Shown: piece by piece, positions 1-11,951 of the stretch
Numbering within the stretch: the first letter of the stretch is position 1
Layout of the letters: every line of letters starts with the position of its first letter
Source: Pigoraptor chileana
Lineage: Eukaryota; Opisthokonta; Filasterea
NCBI GenBank assembly: GCA_943704495.1
Contig: CALSCR010002772.1
Location: forward strand, 1 to 34,671
DNA: 34,671 nt
Direction of reading: 5' to 3'
The notes under the pieces: model-generated
The model's input: the letters and a program-made list of their open reading frames with translations, nothing else
What the model was told of the DNA's origin: nothing
Databases searched by the model: none
Position numbers and translations under genes: made by a program

Positions 1-75
<75 letters not shown>
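1..75. repeat. (AC)n microsatellite at window edge
   Basis: About 37 uninterrupted AC dinucleotides run from the first base. The tract most likely lies inside an intron of the SPC25 gene, since the first recognisable coding exon starts just after an AG at 119-120. Confidence 0.95.
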
Positions 76-76
<1 letters not shown>

Positions 77-120
77 CCCTTCTCGAGAGGGAGCGCGCAC
101 ACGCACGGCGTGCGCGTGAG

Positions 121-764
121 ACAACAAAGGGACTTGCGTTTTATCAAGACAGGCTTGGACTGCAGTTTGAAAAGCTCGATGGTACGTTGATTACGCGGTA
201 TTTTTATTGGAGTGATTGCGAAACTTCCTTCCATCGCACATTCGCCCATAGGGTTGAGATTTCGCAAAGTGTCTGTGCTGAATTGTTGGCGGATACAAGG
301 CTAACAAGCCGTCTCTATATACACACCACATACACCACACACACTTTGTCGTTCTCAGATGAGCGCCTTCGGTTTGTCTTCACCAATCTTGATTCGGAGA
401 ACATCCAGCGCCAGTTCACATTTACCATTTTCATCGACGCAAATGAAACTTATCACGGTTGGTGATTCGGAATATCACACACATACACACCACGTGCACA
501 CACGCCATTCAAGATTGTTTCCGTCACGTGGAAATTGAGGCATCGAGCATGCCAAATGTATCAGCCTCTGGATCCCCCGATGGGCCACCTTTTCTGTCCC
601 TAACACACATGTCATATCGTGTACTGCTTGCATCTCTCCTTGCAGTGGAGGACTGCAGTCCCATGGTCGACGGCCTTGCGACGCTCGTCCTGGAGCTCAA
701 CAAGTCAAACCAACTGTCATCTTTCGTTAAAAACATCCGCCGGAAGTTCAAGGAGCAGATTTAA
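121..764 (+). CDS. SPC25: Kinetochore protein Spc25, C-terminal part (partial, 3 exons visible)
   Basis: Spc25 is a subunit of the NDC80 kinetochore complex. Its globular C-terminal domain pairs with Spc24 and binds the inner kinetochore. Visible exons are about 121-181, 359-457 and 646-764 (stop TAA at 762-764). The introns are GT-AG (182-358 and 458-645) and both phase 1, so the frame is kept across them. The joined protein reads YQDRLGLQFEKLDDERLRF, then FVFTNLDSENIQRQFTFT, TYHVEDCSPMVDGLATLV and ELNKSNQLSSFVKNIRRKF. This is the Spc25 signature: an LGL-F-K strand, an F-F-N-D strand, a C-P motif and an ELN...F...R..F closing helix. The N-terminal coiled coil lies upstream of the window. The start of the first exon (AG at 119-120) is less certain than the other boundaries. 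The family match is recalled, not computed. Confidence 0.85.
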
Positions 765-1268
765 GGCCCAACTCCAGCCCTTTGTGAAATAGACACCCTC
801 CCTCGTGCACCCACACACATCCCGCACTCGCAACAAATCGTCTTTGCAATGCCGTCCGTAAAAATTCCAAATGCCGCCGTATCCCGCTTTGCGTTTCCTG
901 TCTTCGCTCGTCTTTTTCCGTTTGTTGAAAAGAGAAAGTAAACTTTTTTGACGTATTCGAAGTTGCATCCCTCGTAATTTGTGTCACGTGCGTCGTATTT
1001 TCCGACAAGGAATTGGCGGCTACTTTTCGGAAAAGCCGATCATCACGTGACCCACACATGGCGCTTCCAGCACATTCATCTGCTTTCACATCGGCCGGTC
1101 GTGAGCACTGTCTAGATGCAACACAATTTACGTGGACAGGAACAAAGTGACATCTATTCTACCCGCTGTTAAGAGAATCTCCTCGCACTTCTCGCCTCAT
1201 AGTCTGCATATTTTAAAATATACTCAAACCGCATCATCTCGATTTCCTCGCAACTGTGACGAGGCAGA
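765..1268 (+). promoter_or_regulatory. SPC25-NUDC spacer with two CACGTG palindromes
   Basis: This 504-bp stretch has no convincing ORF. It holds two E-box-like palindromes, CACGTG at 985-990 and TCACGTGA at 1043-1050, about 220-280 bp upstream of the NUDC start. They are candidate binding sites for a bHLH or bZIP regulator, but the same word is frequent throughout the window, so a promoter role is only an inference. No clear TATA box is visible. Confidence 0.4.
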
Positions 1269-2264
1269 ATGCAGGGCGACAGGTTTGACGGCGTGCTGCT
1301 CGCCATGGCGCAGCAACACAATGGCGCGGAGGATATAATCGACACGTTTTTTGATTTTCTTTCGCGGAAAACCGACTTTTTCCAGGCTGCGGATCCCAAG
1401 ATGGCAGAAGATATTGTGATGCGTAAATTCCGTGAACACCGACGCAAGGCCGAGAAGCGTCGTGCTGATGACGAGGGCGCGCCGGCACCCAAGCCAAAGG
1501 CAGCCGCGCCGGTCGCACAGCCCGCCCCACAGGCAGCGGTGCCGGCTGTTACGCCGCCGGCTGTTACGCCGCCCACCGCCGTCGCTGCGACTCCCGCAAC
1601 ACTGCCGACATCGGGCGAGAAGAGTGCAGAGCAGAAGAGCGATGCGATGGAGGTTTCACAGGGAGACGACAGTGGAGAAGAGCCAAAGAAGGAAGGCGGA
1701 GAGGCGGAGGAGGAGGAGGAGGATCCGGCGGACAAGGGAAAGATGAAGCCGAACGAAGGCAACGGCGCTGATCTGGATAAGTACCGGTGGACGCAGACGC
1801 TTGGTGACGTTGAGCTGCGCATCCCCGTCGATGTTCCGTTCCGCATCAAGTCGAAGGACGTCGTCATCAGCATTGGCAATACGCACTTGAAGGTCGGTTT
1901 GAAGGGGCATCCGGCAATCATTGACGCCGAGATGCACGCGCGTGTAAAGAAGGATGACTCGTTCTGGACTGTCGACGACGGAAAGGCGATTGTTGTTAAC
2001 CTTCAAAAGGTGAATCAAATGGAATGGTGGCCTCGCATCGTCGTTACGGATCCCGAAATTGCGACACGTAAAGTGCAGCCCGAGAACTCGAAGCTGTCAG
2101 ATCTTGATGGGGAGACGCGGTCCATGGTTGAGAAGATGATGTACGACCAGCGACAAAAGCAGATGGGACTGCCGACGTCTGAGGAGCAGAAGAAGCAGGA
2201 CATGCTACAGAAGTTCATGTCTCAGCATCCTGAGATGGACTTCTCCAAGGCCAAGTTTGCGTGA
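1269..2264 (+). CDS. NUDC: NudC, nuclear migration protein / Hsp90 co-chaperone
   Basis: NudC is a cytosolic co-chaperone that works with Hsp90 and stabilises LIS1 and dynein. It is needed for nuclear migration and cytokinesis. This is a single intronless ORF of 331 residues, the same length as the human protein as I recall it. Residues 1-62 match the NudC N-terminal segment ([10 protein letters not shown], then [13 protein letters not shown]-type residues). Residues 70-165 form a low-complexity linker, first Ala/Pro/Val and then acidic Glu/Asp. Residues 171-258 are the CS (p23-like) domain, opening [16 protein letters not shown] and closing [10 protein letters not shown]. The C-terminal helix carries the family's [19 protein letters not shown] segment and ends MDFSKAKFA. 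The start is the ATG at 1269. The match is nearly colinear with animal NUDC, so the call is very secure. Confidence 0.96.
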   Translation: MQGDRFDGVLLAMAQQHNGAEDIIDTFFDFLSRKTDFFQAADPKMAEDIVMRKFREHRRKAEKRRADDEGAPAPKPKAAAPVAQPAPQAAVPAVTPPAVTPPTAVAATPATLPTSGEKSAEQKSDAMEVSQGDDSGEEPKKEGGEAEEEEEDPADKGKMKPNEGNGADLDKYRWTQTLGDVELRIPVDVPFRIKSKDVVISIGNTHLKVGLKGHPAIIDAEMHARVKKDDSFWTVDDGKAIVVNLQKVNQMEWWPRIVVTDPEIATRKVQPENSKLSDLDGETRSMVEKMMYDQRQKQMGLPTSEEQKKQDMLQKFMSQHPEMDFSKAKFA

Positions 2265-2610
2265 AAGAATCGATATGTCTTGTGTGCGTGCGTGGCGTTT
2301 TATAGTCTGTCTTTGCCAATACAGGCCATTAATACAGTAGCTACACCCATCATAGTCGTGGAATGCGACGCGAAACGACTCAAAATTTGCTTTTTAGTGG
2401 CGATAATCTTCATAGTAGCTGCTGGACAGAGCAACGCTGATTTAAATCACTTGCATTACGTCAGAAATATTCGGCAACAGAAGTTAGACAGCCTTATGTA
2501 CGCGCACACGCACGCACAAACATGCAATGAACTCACAATGTTACCCACTCACAGCCACAGGCTAAACCACACACACACACACACACACACACACGTACAA
2601 TAGAAACAAA
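2265..2610. other. Convergent spacer NUDC / SUOX
   Basis: These 346 bp lie between the two stop codons and should hold both 3' untranslated ends. An (AC)n microsatellite of about 14 repeats sits at roughly 2568-2594. The ORF at 2280-2603 ends in that repeat and has no recognisable domain. I see no gene here. Confidence 0.7.
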
Positions 2611-5152
2611 TCAGACTGCGGCTGCAGTTTTTCCACCCTTCGCCTGAGCAGGCGCTGTTGGAGGAGACGGCGTGGTTGCCTTTGGTGCGGGTGCGGGTGT
2701 GGGCGTGGGCGTGGGTGCAGCCGCCGCCTTTGGAGTCCTCTCCGGGAGTGCGCACGTGGTCTCGGTGAGCTGCTTGCACATGGCAATCCGCATATCCTCC
2801 AGCATTTTGCGCTGCGCCTCCGAACACTCGACCTGCACATGCACGCGGTGCCACGCGTTTGTCAGGATGCCGCGCAGATTCCACTCGGGCGCAATCGTAT
2901 CCGGCTGCGTGTTGTATGACGAGTCGACGGCCTTGCAGCAGAGATCAAACTGCGCAGGTGTGTGTGCGGGTGCAGGGGATTGAATAAGGAGAAAAATTTG
3001 AAATATGAAGGTGAGTGAGAAATTGCACATTAAGAAAGAGTGGGCGCGAAAGAGAGAGAGACCTTCAGTACTCAAAACGCCTTAGGCATAAGCCCATCGA
3101 CTCCAAACACACACAGAGAGAGGGAGATATATATATATAGAGAGAGAGAGAGACCTTCAGTACTCAAAACGCCTTAGGCATAAGCCCATCGACTCCAAAC
3201 ACACACAGAGAGAGGGAGATATATATATATAGAGAGAGAGAGAGACCTTCAGTACTCAAAACGCCTTAGGCATAACCCCATCGACTCCAAGAGAGAGAGA
3301 GAGAGAGAGAGGGAGGGACAGAGAGAGGGAGACCTAAGACAGAGAGACGTAGGATTCAAGTCAGATGCCCATGGACTCCACCAAACAAAACAAAAGAACA
3401 GAGACGCACAACGTCAAACATTTGCAGGAAAACAGACACACGAGACAACAACGAGTTGACAGTGGACATCAAGCGCACACACGTGCACGTGACATCAGCG
3501 ACGGCGGCCCACGCACGCACCTCTCCGCACGGACGCTCCTTGGGGAGGGGGACGTCGGCCTCCCAGAGAGCCCACGCCCAGCCCCTGTTGTGCTTCTGTT
3601 CAATCCCGCCCTTGTTGAGATTCGCCGTGAACCACGACTTGCCGCCGTCGACAGACACGTCAACGCGGATGATGCCGCGCCCGCCACCAGAGTATGCATA
3701 TCCCTTCATCGTGATGTACTCAGTGCCTTCCTCGAGCAGGGTGTCCGCCGGAGGGACGCAAATGGCCGATTGGACGGGGAGCTCCTGCACGGCGGGGGCG
3801 TCGCGGATAAACTGCTCAACGTTGTCCCAATCGACACTGGGAGAGAAGCTCTTATAGTCCTTCTGCTGCCAGAACGACTGACTCTCGTCACTGCTCGCAA
3901 CAATCTTGGTCAGCCACTTTACGTTGCGCGCCCCAGATGTGCCCGGCACAAGCACGCGGATGGGGAAGCCGTGGTCACGTGGGAGAGGCACTCCGTTCAT
4001 CTCATACGCAAGAATGACGTCTCCGTCCACGCGCATGGCGGTCGACACGGGAATCGACGCCCCGTATGGAGCCTCGGCGTCCTTGTCGGCACCCTCAAAC
4101 TGTATGTGCTCAACACCAATCTTCTCGTAGTCGTCGCCAACGCCGGCGTAGCGGAGAACATCGCGCAGCTTCGCACCAGCCCACTCTGCGTTGCTCATTG
4201 CACCCGACGTCCACTCCAGTCCCTTGGTCTTCTTAACCGAATTCATGTCCTTGCGGCGGTTGCCCGTGCACTGCAACGACGCCACGACGTGATGCTTGGG
4301 AAACTTTCGCTTGATGTCGCTCAAAGTGAGGCGAATCGGAGGCTTGCCATGTCCAGGATCGATCTCGAGTGCGTATGACTTCTCGTCAATGGCCGGGACG
4401 GGGAGGTGGTTTCGCACAAAGAATAGCCCGTTGGGTGTGATGAACTTGTCGACGAGTAGTTCGGCGGGCGTCTCACCATTGAACGGCTGCTTTTGCATCA
4501 CAACAAGGGCGGGATGACGCTCCGGCTCCTGCGCGTAGGGGTCGTTGCTGTCCGCTGCGACTACTGCAGCCTGCTTCGCAAAGTCGTCGGCATGCAGATT
4601 GCCAACACGCATAGACTCCAAAATGTCAATTGTCTCTTCGGTTGCGTGCACGGTGTAAATCTTCCAAAAGGGCTCAATGGAACCACCGACGGCCATAAGA
4701 ATCCGCTTTCCACCGGGATGTTGCTCGACAAACTGAGTGACGTCGTACACGCCCTCCTTGTAGATGACCCACATGCCGGACGCCGATGTCTTGTGCTGCG
4801 CCACTTCGTCCGCGTGTATGTCGCGGAGGTCTGGCCTGCGTCGGCCCGCGCGATTCAGAGCCGCCTGCGACACAACTTCCTCCGCATGGGCAACATTTGA
4901 TTCACCGTTGAAGAGTTTTGCAATCCCGTAAGCGCCGATTCCAGACAGCGCTGCCGCACCCGTTGCGGCATACACGCGCGCCGTCCAGGACGAAAAAAAG
5001 GCACTCCCAGATGCCCCGGTCGAAGCTGTCGATGAGTTGAAAGAGCGCGAAAACACAAAAGGGGAGGTGCGGGGCGCCAGGTGGTTGAGGCGCACAAAGG
5101 GAAGGGCACGTGCAAGTCGGCGCCCGCCAAGGCCCCTCATCGCTGACGCCAT
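2611..5152 (-). CDS. SUOX: Sulfite oxidase, mitochondrial (cytochrome b5 + molybdenum cofactor domains)
   Basis: The enzyme oxidises sulfite to sulfate in the mitochondrial intermembrane space, passing electrons through its b5 haem to cytochrome c. Exon 1 is 3521-5152 (544 codons) and exon 2 is 2611-2949; the intron (2950-3520) is phase 0 with donor AG|GTGCGT. Total about 656 residues. Residues 1-50 are an Arg/Ser-rich mitochondrial presequence, 62-81 a small hydrophobic anchor-like segment. Residues 108-186 are cytochrome b5, with the HPGG haem ligand at 145-148 and the second His at 169. Next come the Moco-binding domain ([12 protein letters not shown], ligand Cys295; [11 protein letters not shown]) and the dimerisation domain. 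Exon 2 supplies the conserved [14 protein letters not shown] and [16 protein letters not shown] end. Reading exon 1 on past the donor gives a false C-terminus. The protein then continues about 70 residues past the usual end: a short helix, then a Pro/Thr/Ala tail. Human SUOX stops near the HRVHV motif. Confidence 0.95.
3061..3290. repeat. 92-bp minisatellite (2.5 copies) in the SUOX intron
   Basis: Units start at 3061, 3153 and 3245, a period of exactly 92 bp, and the first two are almost identical. Each has a unique-looking core (ACCTTCAGTACTCAAAACGC followed by CTTAGGCATAAGCCCATCGA) and a simple-sequence half of AC, GA and TA dinucleotides. The reverse complement of the core matches 9705-9760 inside the CatSper gene, so the minisatellite grew from a dispersed repeat. 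GA-rich sequence continues to about 3340. Confidence 0.9.
3344..3390 (-). repeat. Dispersed ~50-bp repeat, single unit
   Basis: Read on the minus strand, this carries the family frame: a GTGGAGTCCATGGGC start, then GACTTGAATCCTACGTCTCT. It lies in the SUOX intron next to the minisatellite. It matches units at 9636-9700 and 24826-24960. Confidence 0.65.
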
Positions 5153-6819
5153 ATCCGTGTATTGCGCCCAGCTACGGGAGTGCTTGAGATTGTAAATACC
5201 CCGCGTTGCTTCTCTTTGCGTTGCTGTTCGTAAAAGTGCGATTTAAATTTTCCTTAGAGTCTATTCATCGCTTGCTTGTTGCATCATATACTCGTGTAAA
5301 CGCGATTGTGCGTGGCGTGTGTGTGAGGTGTGTGTGGCGATTGTTGTGAGTCAAGGTGCTAAGGTGACTAAATTTAGATGACACCCAAATTTGGGAACAC
5401 CCACACGGTGTCTATTAATAGCATTGCACGGGCCACTTCTACCCTTCAGCCAGTAAGCCATACAGCCAGTCGGCGCCGGCGCCGGGCAGCTATCAGTCAC
5501 GGTGACGGGGCAAGAGCAGTCAGCAGCGCGGCATGTCCGCGTACTTATGGCACCCTTGGTATGAAACGAGCCCAACTGGCGGCCGCGGCGACTTGGCAGT
5601 CAGAGTGACGGTTCAGAAGCCAGTTAGTTTCAGACGGTCGTGACGGACCGATTAGCGATGCGCCGCGCCGTAGCCTTTCAGTGCTCCGTCGGCTGACGGC
5701 CGGGCCGGCCGAGTGCCCGACCGTCACTGGTATTTTGCACTGACAGCATGGTCTGTTCATTCGGTTCAAATACTATCTTGCATGATTTGCCTAGTCGCCC
5801 GTCGGATGCGTCTGGAATCACGCCGGTATGCGGCCGGCGCCTGTAATCAGTACTGAGGCAGACAGTTCGTACTGTGCTGCGGCAATGCCGGGTGGCATCA
5901 GCACGGGTAATCGAAACTGCATAAAAACATACCAGCCGACTTTTAGTTACATATGAAGGCCGGCGGCGGCCTGGCCGGACAATACTGTGATGATTCCGGT
6001 GGCACTCAGACCGGCAGCCCACTACAGACGGGCTGAGCCCTGGGTGCCAGTAAGCGTCGCGCTGGCACTTCTCTTACTGGCTGCAGATCAGTACCAGTGA
6101 TCGGTACCAGTGAGTTCAACCACTGAACTTGTGGCTCGGCTGCTGACTTATGGCTGACAGAGAGCGGCGGCGTCATGCGTGCCCGCGGTCGAACTCATGC
6201 CGTGAAGGTCAAAGCATCGCTGCCACGCCGGCCAGACCGGCCCTACTTCAGGCCCGACGACACCGTTTGTAATCAGTGCGGCTGAAGTGCCGGCGACAGA
6301 CTAGTCAGGCGCTGACTGACCAATTCTTCCTCTGAAACGCTCTGATCCAGGTTGATCTCTTTGAGAAGTGGGGCGTCGGAGAATGATAGTCTCCTTGATT
6401 GCGTGTGAGTCAAAGTGCAAAGGTCTGTAAAAGTTGCACAGTTTTACTGTCGGCAAACCTGGCTTACCGCACCGAAATCCTAATATACCTACTAATCGGG
6501 GGTAAGTCTTAAACTGTTCAGTAAACTTACTTAAGTTACTAAGTTAAGCTTCACACTGTCAGGACTCTGTCTCGGCTTTCGTACACATACATTTTAAATC
6601 GACTATGGATTCCGGGATACTGAACGTCCCTCAGCGGAATCGTAAAAAGTGTTGGAAAATGGAAATCTCCGCAGTGGACGTGGGCAGCAACAGAACAAAC
6701 TCAGACAGTACTGATGCAGGAGGATTGAAGAAGTAATTGCGCATGCGCACAGAAAGTCAAAACAAACCAATTTGTACCATTGTTGAGTTGTGCCCATTGT
6801 CGTCGCTCCTGGTGAGCTC
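5153..6819. promoter_or_regulatory. Divergent spacer SUOX / EGF-CatSper, GC-rich CAGT-rich island
   Basis: A 1.67-kb gap lies between two divergent start codons, so both promoters must be here. No ORF in it has a recognisable domain. From about 5440 to 6350 the composition changes: it is GC-rich, with many CAGT/ACTG words (about 30 by eye, where roughly 7 are expected) and GCCGGC or GGCCGG words, including a GGCGCCGGCGCC palindrome near 5474. The flanks (5200-5400 and 6360-6780) are AT-richer and more ordinary. I could assign no element or RNA gene. Confidence 0.5.
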
Positions 6820-9536
6820 ATGTGGAAAATGAGAGCGACGTTTGCGTCTTCGCTCATTGCGTTTCTCCTTGTGTTTTCTGCGAGAGTGCGGTCCGTGCAG
6901 GTGAGAGACTTTGCGAATCAGTCGCATAAAAAGCCAAGGTGCTTCAATTTTGGTTTTCTTTGTACTTTGTGTTGTGTGATGACGCATTTTGACAACTCAA
7001 GTTATTTCGCTTTGTTTTCCCGGAATGTTAGTTTGCATATTGAACAGCCAGACTACATATCGACGCAGATACCCGCTGACACAAAACACAGACACAGATA
7101 TTATACGTATACACACATAGAGACACACACGCATTGCATACACACAGGCAACGCACCTGCACACACACACAAATATGTATGATACATGCACACACACACA
7201 CGACACATGCACAATGCTCGGCCTTAGACTAGTCCATGGGCTTAGCGCCTAATTCACTGATTGATAAATCCTTCTTTCCTGATTTCAACACCTCTCTGTG
7301 TTAAATTTGATGTTCTCAGACACTTTTTTGTTGTTGTTGATGAACGAAGGGATGACAAAGAGCACACCAACACAAATTTATTCTATATCTCCGACTCTTA
7401 TTCTACAGCACTGACTATAAGTTCTTTGTTTGTATTGTTGTGCAGGCGCACGGGACGCTCACGTTCACTCTCGACTCGGGCCAAGTCTCGACCGACACGT
7501 GCACCCCATCCACATCGTGCGATCTCTACATTCTTCAAGTACTCGTTACGTACCCAACCAATGGCGTCACAACCACCTGTCAGGATAATGGCGGGTCCGC
7601 CTCGGCGACCATGGGCGTAGTCGGTAATTTCAACTTCAAAAAGCCGGTTGCCTGCCAAATGGCGGTCACGACCACAACTGTCTCGGTAAGTTCCCACGCT
7701 CACCCACCCCCGCACACACACACGCACACACACACACACACACACACGCACACACACAACTCGTATTACTTCAACACACGACTTTTCTTGGTGACACGCT
7801 GTGTGCTTCGGCATGCACCCACTTGCACTCGCCAGCCTATCCCTGTCGTTTTAAGCTGATTTTCATGTTCAATTCGTTGAATTATCTTTTTGGCTTTCAG
7901 GACTTCACTGTTCGCGCGTCTGTGGCCGACTACAACGTTGATACCGCTGACCGCGCCTTACCATGGAGCAGTCTAGTTACTGTGAAGCCGGCAACAGCCA
8001 TTGGCACAAAAATCACACTGTTGGTCTCTTCTTCGTTCTCTCTTTTCGGGAGTTTGACGATGACGTGTAGTGCGGGATATTACGGCACACTATGTGACGT
8101 CGCCTGCGATGCCGCGGTCACGTGCAACGGCAGAGGGACGTGCAGCAACACGGGCTGCGTGTGCTTGTCCGGATTTGTGGGGGCGACGTGCAACCAATGC
8201 GCGCCCATGTACTTTGGGCCGAATTGTGCTGGCCGTTGCCTGCTGTGTGCGTCTTGCAGCGAAGGTTTACTCGGCACGGGGGCCTGTCTCACGTGCCCTC
8301 CCGGCAAGTACGGATTGAAGTGCGATTCAACGTGTGCCTGCGCCAGCAACGCGACGTGCAGCACTGGCATTTCCGGAACTGGAGTGTGCAGTGCGTGCCC
8401 AACCAACTATTACGGACCGACGTGCACCAATGCGTGCAATTGCAACGGCGGCACGTGCCGCGATGGAATTTCGGGAAATGGCCAATGCCTGACGTGCCCC
8501 ACGGGACGCTACGGAGCGAACTGCCAGAACACGTGCAGCTGTGCTGGGGGCACGTGCCGCGACGGCCCCTCGGGAAATGGCGATTGCACGTCGTGCGGTT
8601 TGCCCGGTTACTATGGCGTCAAGTGCACGCTGTGCAACTGCAACGGAGGACTGTGCCAGGACGGAGCCACGGGCAGCGGGGCGTGCCTCACGTGTCTGCC
8701 CAGCCGCTACGGCCCCAGTTGCGCGAGCACGTGCAACTGCAATGGGGGCTTGTGCCAGGATGGACCCACGGGAAGCGGCACGTGCACAAGCTGCGTTGTC
8801 AACCGATACGGCGCCAATTGTGCGAGTGTCTGTTCATGCAACGGAGGCACGTGCCAGGATGGACCCAATGGCAGCGGCACGTGCACCAGCTGCCCTTTGA
8901 ACCACTACGGCGCCAATTGTGGGAATGTATGCTCATGCGGCGGGGGCACGTGCCAGGAGGGACCCAATGGCAGCGGCACGTGCACGAGCTGTCCCAAGAA
9001 CTACTACGGACAGAATTGCGCCAATCAATGTCCGTGCAATGGAGGGTCGTGCCAGGACGGACCCACGGGAAGCGGCACGTGCACAAGCTGCCCAAAGAAC
9101 TACTACGGACAGAATTGCGCCAATCAATGCCCGTGCAATGGCGGCACGTGCCTGGAGGGGCCCACTGGCAGTGGCACATGCGTCACCTGTCTCCCTAACT
9201 ATTACGGCGCCAACTGCGCGAACACGTGCCCTTGCAATGGAGGATCGTGCCAAGAGGGGCCGAATGGTAGCGGTACATGCACGAGCTGTCCCAAGAATTA
9301 TTATGGCAAAAATTGTCTGTCGGCATGCGCGTGCTCGACGGGCAGCTCTTGCAGTGAGGGACCAAATGGAAACGGCGCATGCTCTGGGTGCTCGGCGGGC
9401 CGCTACGGAGCGACATGCTCGGGCATTTGCGACTGCAATGGCGGAACGTGCAGCGAGGGGCCATCAGGGACTGGTGCGTTGGTCGCGAATGTTGTTGCCC
9501 ATGTGCTGCTTGCTGCTCTACCTGTCTGTGTGTCTG

Positions 9537-9610
<74 letters not shown>

Positions 9611-9943
9611 ACTCTCTCTCTCACACACACTCTCTCTTGGGGAGTCTATGGGCACATCGCCTAAGACACTGGCTTGAATCCTACATCTCTCTCACTCTCT
9701 GTGTATGTGTTGGAGTCGATGGGCCCAGGCCTAAAGGCGTTTTGAGTACTTAAGGTCTCTGTGTATTGTGTATGTCTGTCTATGCGTCTGCCTGCCTGCC
9801 TGTCTGTGTGCCTATGTGTCTGTGTGTGCTGGGCTGCTGCTGGTGTGGATTGGAGTCGGGTTTGGAGCGATGCTGCATTTTTCACATATTGTGACTGGGT
9901 CACTCAAAATTTGTTTATTGATACATGTTTATACTCCCCCCCC

Positions 9944-10001
<58 letters not shown>

Positions 10002-11919
10002 CATACGCACACACACACACTCAACACAACACAATAGGTACTGGGAGTTCACGTATTCGACTGCCGTGCAGAGCCAAGTCATCGTCACCGTGACAGGTGC
10101 GAGCACTAACGTGCTTGGATGCCAAGTTGCGACAAACAACTACATCATTAATCTGGTGCGGTTTTCGCGCGATCAGCGCGTGTTGAAGCCACAGGCGTCC
10201 TTAGACAGTCCCCGGGGGCTCAATTTCCTCAACGGATCGTCTCCCCTCTCGTACTTTCACATCGTCCGCGACGCGTGCGTGCCCAACGTCGGTGTGATTG
10301 TCTCTTCCCAACTGGGCGACAGACAGTTCTACTTGACACAGTCGGATTTTCTCTACACGAACGTCTTTGGGATTGAACCCACGCGCTTGGTCGTGCCGAG
10401 TGGCATGAACGCGTCCACTGCGGCTATTCTCGTCACGACTGGATTTGCCCGGTCGGGCGTTGCCATAGTGGCGATGTCAGGTGTCTACATTTCTGTGAAT
10501 TCGACGCTCGTGCTTGCGGGCGGACTTCCAGTGCCAACAACGGCGGCGGCAGTGAACCACATTGCATCCTCATCGCAGTGCTTTCCAAACCCAGTGGCAG
10601 GTGATATTACCATCAATACGGACTCGTACTTTCTGGCGTGGAATGAAGGCGTGTCGCAACAGAATATTTTTCTGTCGACGAACGGCGGGTTCAACTTCAG
10701 CGCCATCGCCCTTCCTTCGCGCGCCACCAGCGGGGGTAAAATACATTGTGCCGGCGTCCACAAAACGAGGCCGACCTTCTATGTGCTAATTGAGGACAGC
10801 GGCGGTGTCGTTGCCTTCAATGAGTACTCGTTCAGATCCAGTTCGTGGCTTCCAACCGGAATTCCGATGGGCAATGCCGCCTCTGGAATTGGAGGGTCGT
10901 ACAGCTGCGCCCTCCACCGTGACGGGTCGGGGCAGATCTACGTGTGGGGCGGGGGTCTCTGGGCTTCTCCCAACGGCGGCGTCTCGCTCGCAACCTTGAC
11001 GCTGATAACACGTGATCCACAGCGGCCTGCACCGGGACTTGCGAGTGGGGAAGTTGTGCGCGAGGTCGGTTGGTTTTTGTTGCTGCGGCTGTTGCCAGAA
11101 TGGGGCGTGCGAGAGTGTGTGTGTGTGTGCTTGTGCGTTTATGTGTGTGTGATATGTATATACATACATACATACATATATATATATATAAATGTGTGTG
11201 CGTGTGCTTCTGCGTTTATTACTGTGTGTGATATGTATATATATATATATATATAAATGTGTGCGTGTGTGCCTGTGCGTTTATTATTACGTGGGTGATA
11301 TGTACATATATATATGCGTGCGTGTATATGTGTGCCTAGTTCGCATGTGAGCGATGCTGTCTACCTGATGTCGCACTTTGCCAACGCAATGCACTGATGT
11401 GAGGCTTATCACCCCCCCCCCCCCCCCCCCCCCTTTTCTCCCACGCTCTCCTCTTTTTGTTGCCGGTGGGTGGGCAGTTTACCTCGTCTCCGGATGGCCA
11501 ATTTGCAGTAATCACGACACTTAACCGCGTCTTCTATGGAAAGAACGGGCTTGCAACTGCCCATGAAGTCCAGTCGGGTCTGCTCCCCGATGTCCTGGCC
11601 ACCATCGACTTTGACGGAGTGCGACGGCTGCGCGTGTTGACGCCATCTGCCGACGGAATGAGTGTGACCTCGCGTCCGCTGCCAGTTACCAATGAGATCA
11701 CGTCACCAAGAGCCGTGCAGCCCACGCTCACGTGCCCCATTCTCCAGCAGACGGACAACCAGCAGTCCATCGTATATCTTGATGTGAACGGTGTGCACTC
11801 ATTCTACGTTAGTCTCATCTCCTCATCAGGATTCTCCAATGCCCTTTCGGTGGGTTTTATCGGTTATGAGATTGCTTCATATAGTGGGAGGGAGTATGTG
11901 TTTGCCGTTCAGTGAGTGG

Positions 11920-11951
<32 letters not shown>

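Noticed and set aside
1169-1921. 250-residue minus-strand open frame
   Set aside because: It is a Ser/Ala/Gly-rich shadow of NUDC, which is unmistakable on the other strand.
3365-4378. 337-residue open frame on the plus strand
   Set aside because: It lies antisense to the SUOX coding exon, has no domain, and follows from GC-rich codon bias in the real gene.
8066-9473. CRISPR-like or satellite array
   Set aside because: The 99-bp period is a coding EGF repeat with conserved Cys spacing in one open frame, and the host is a eukaryote.
9640-9690. tRNA gene suggested by the B-box-like GCTTGAATCC
   Set aside because: The spacing to a possible A box is too short and no cloverleaf stems form. At most it is tRNA-derived.
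9761-10037. Separate start for a CatSper gene just before 10038
   Set aside because: The candidate reading frames are translations of CTGTCTGT and ACACAC tracts, with no credible signal peptide or start context.
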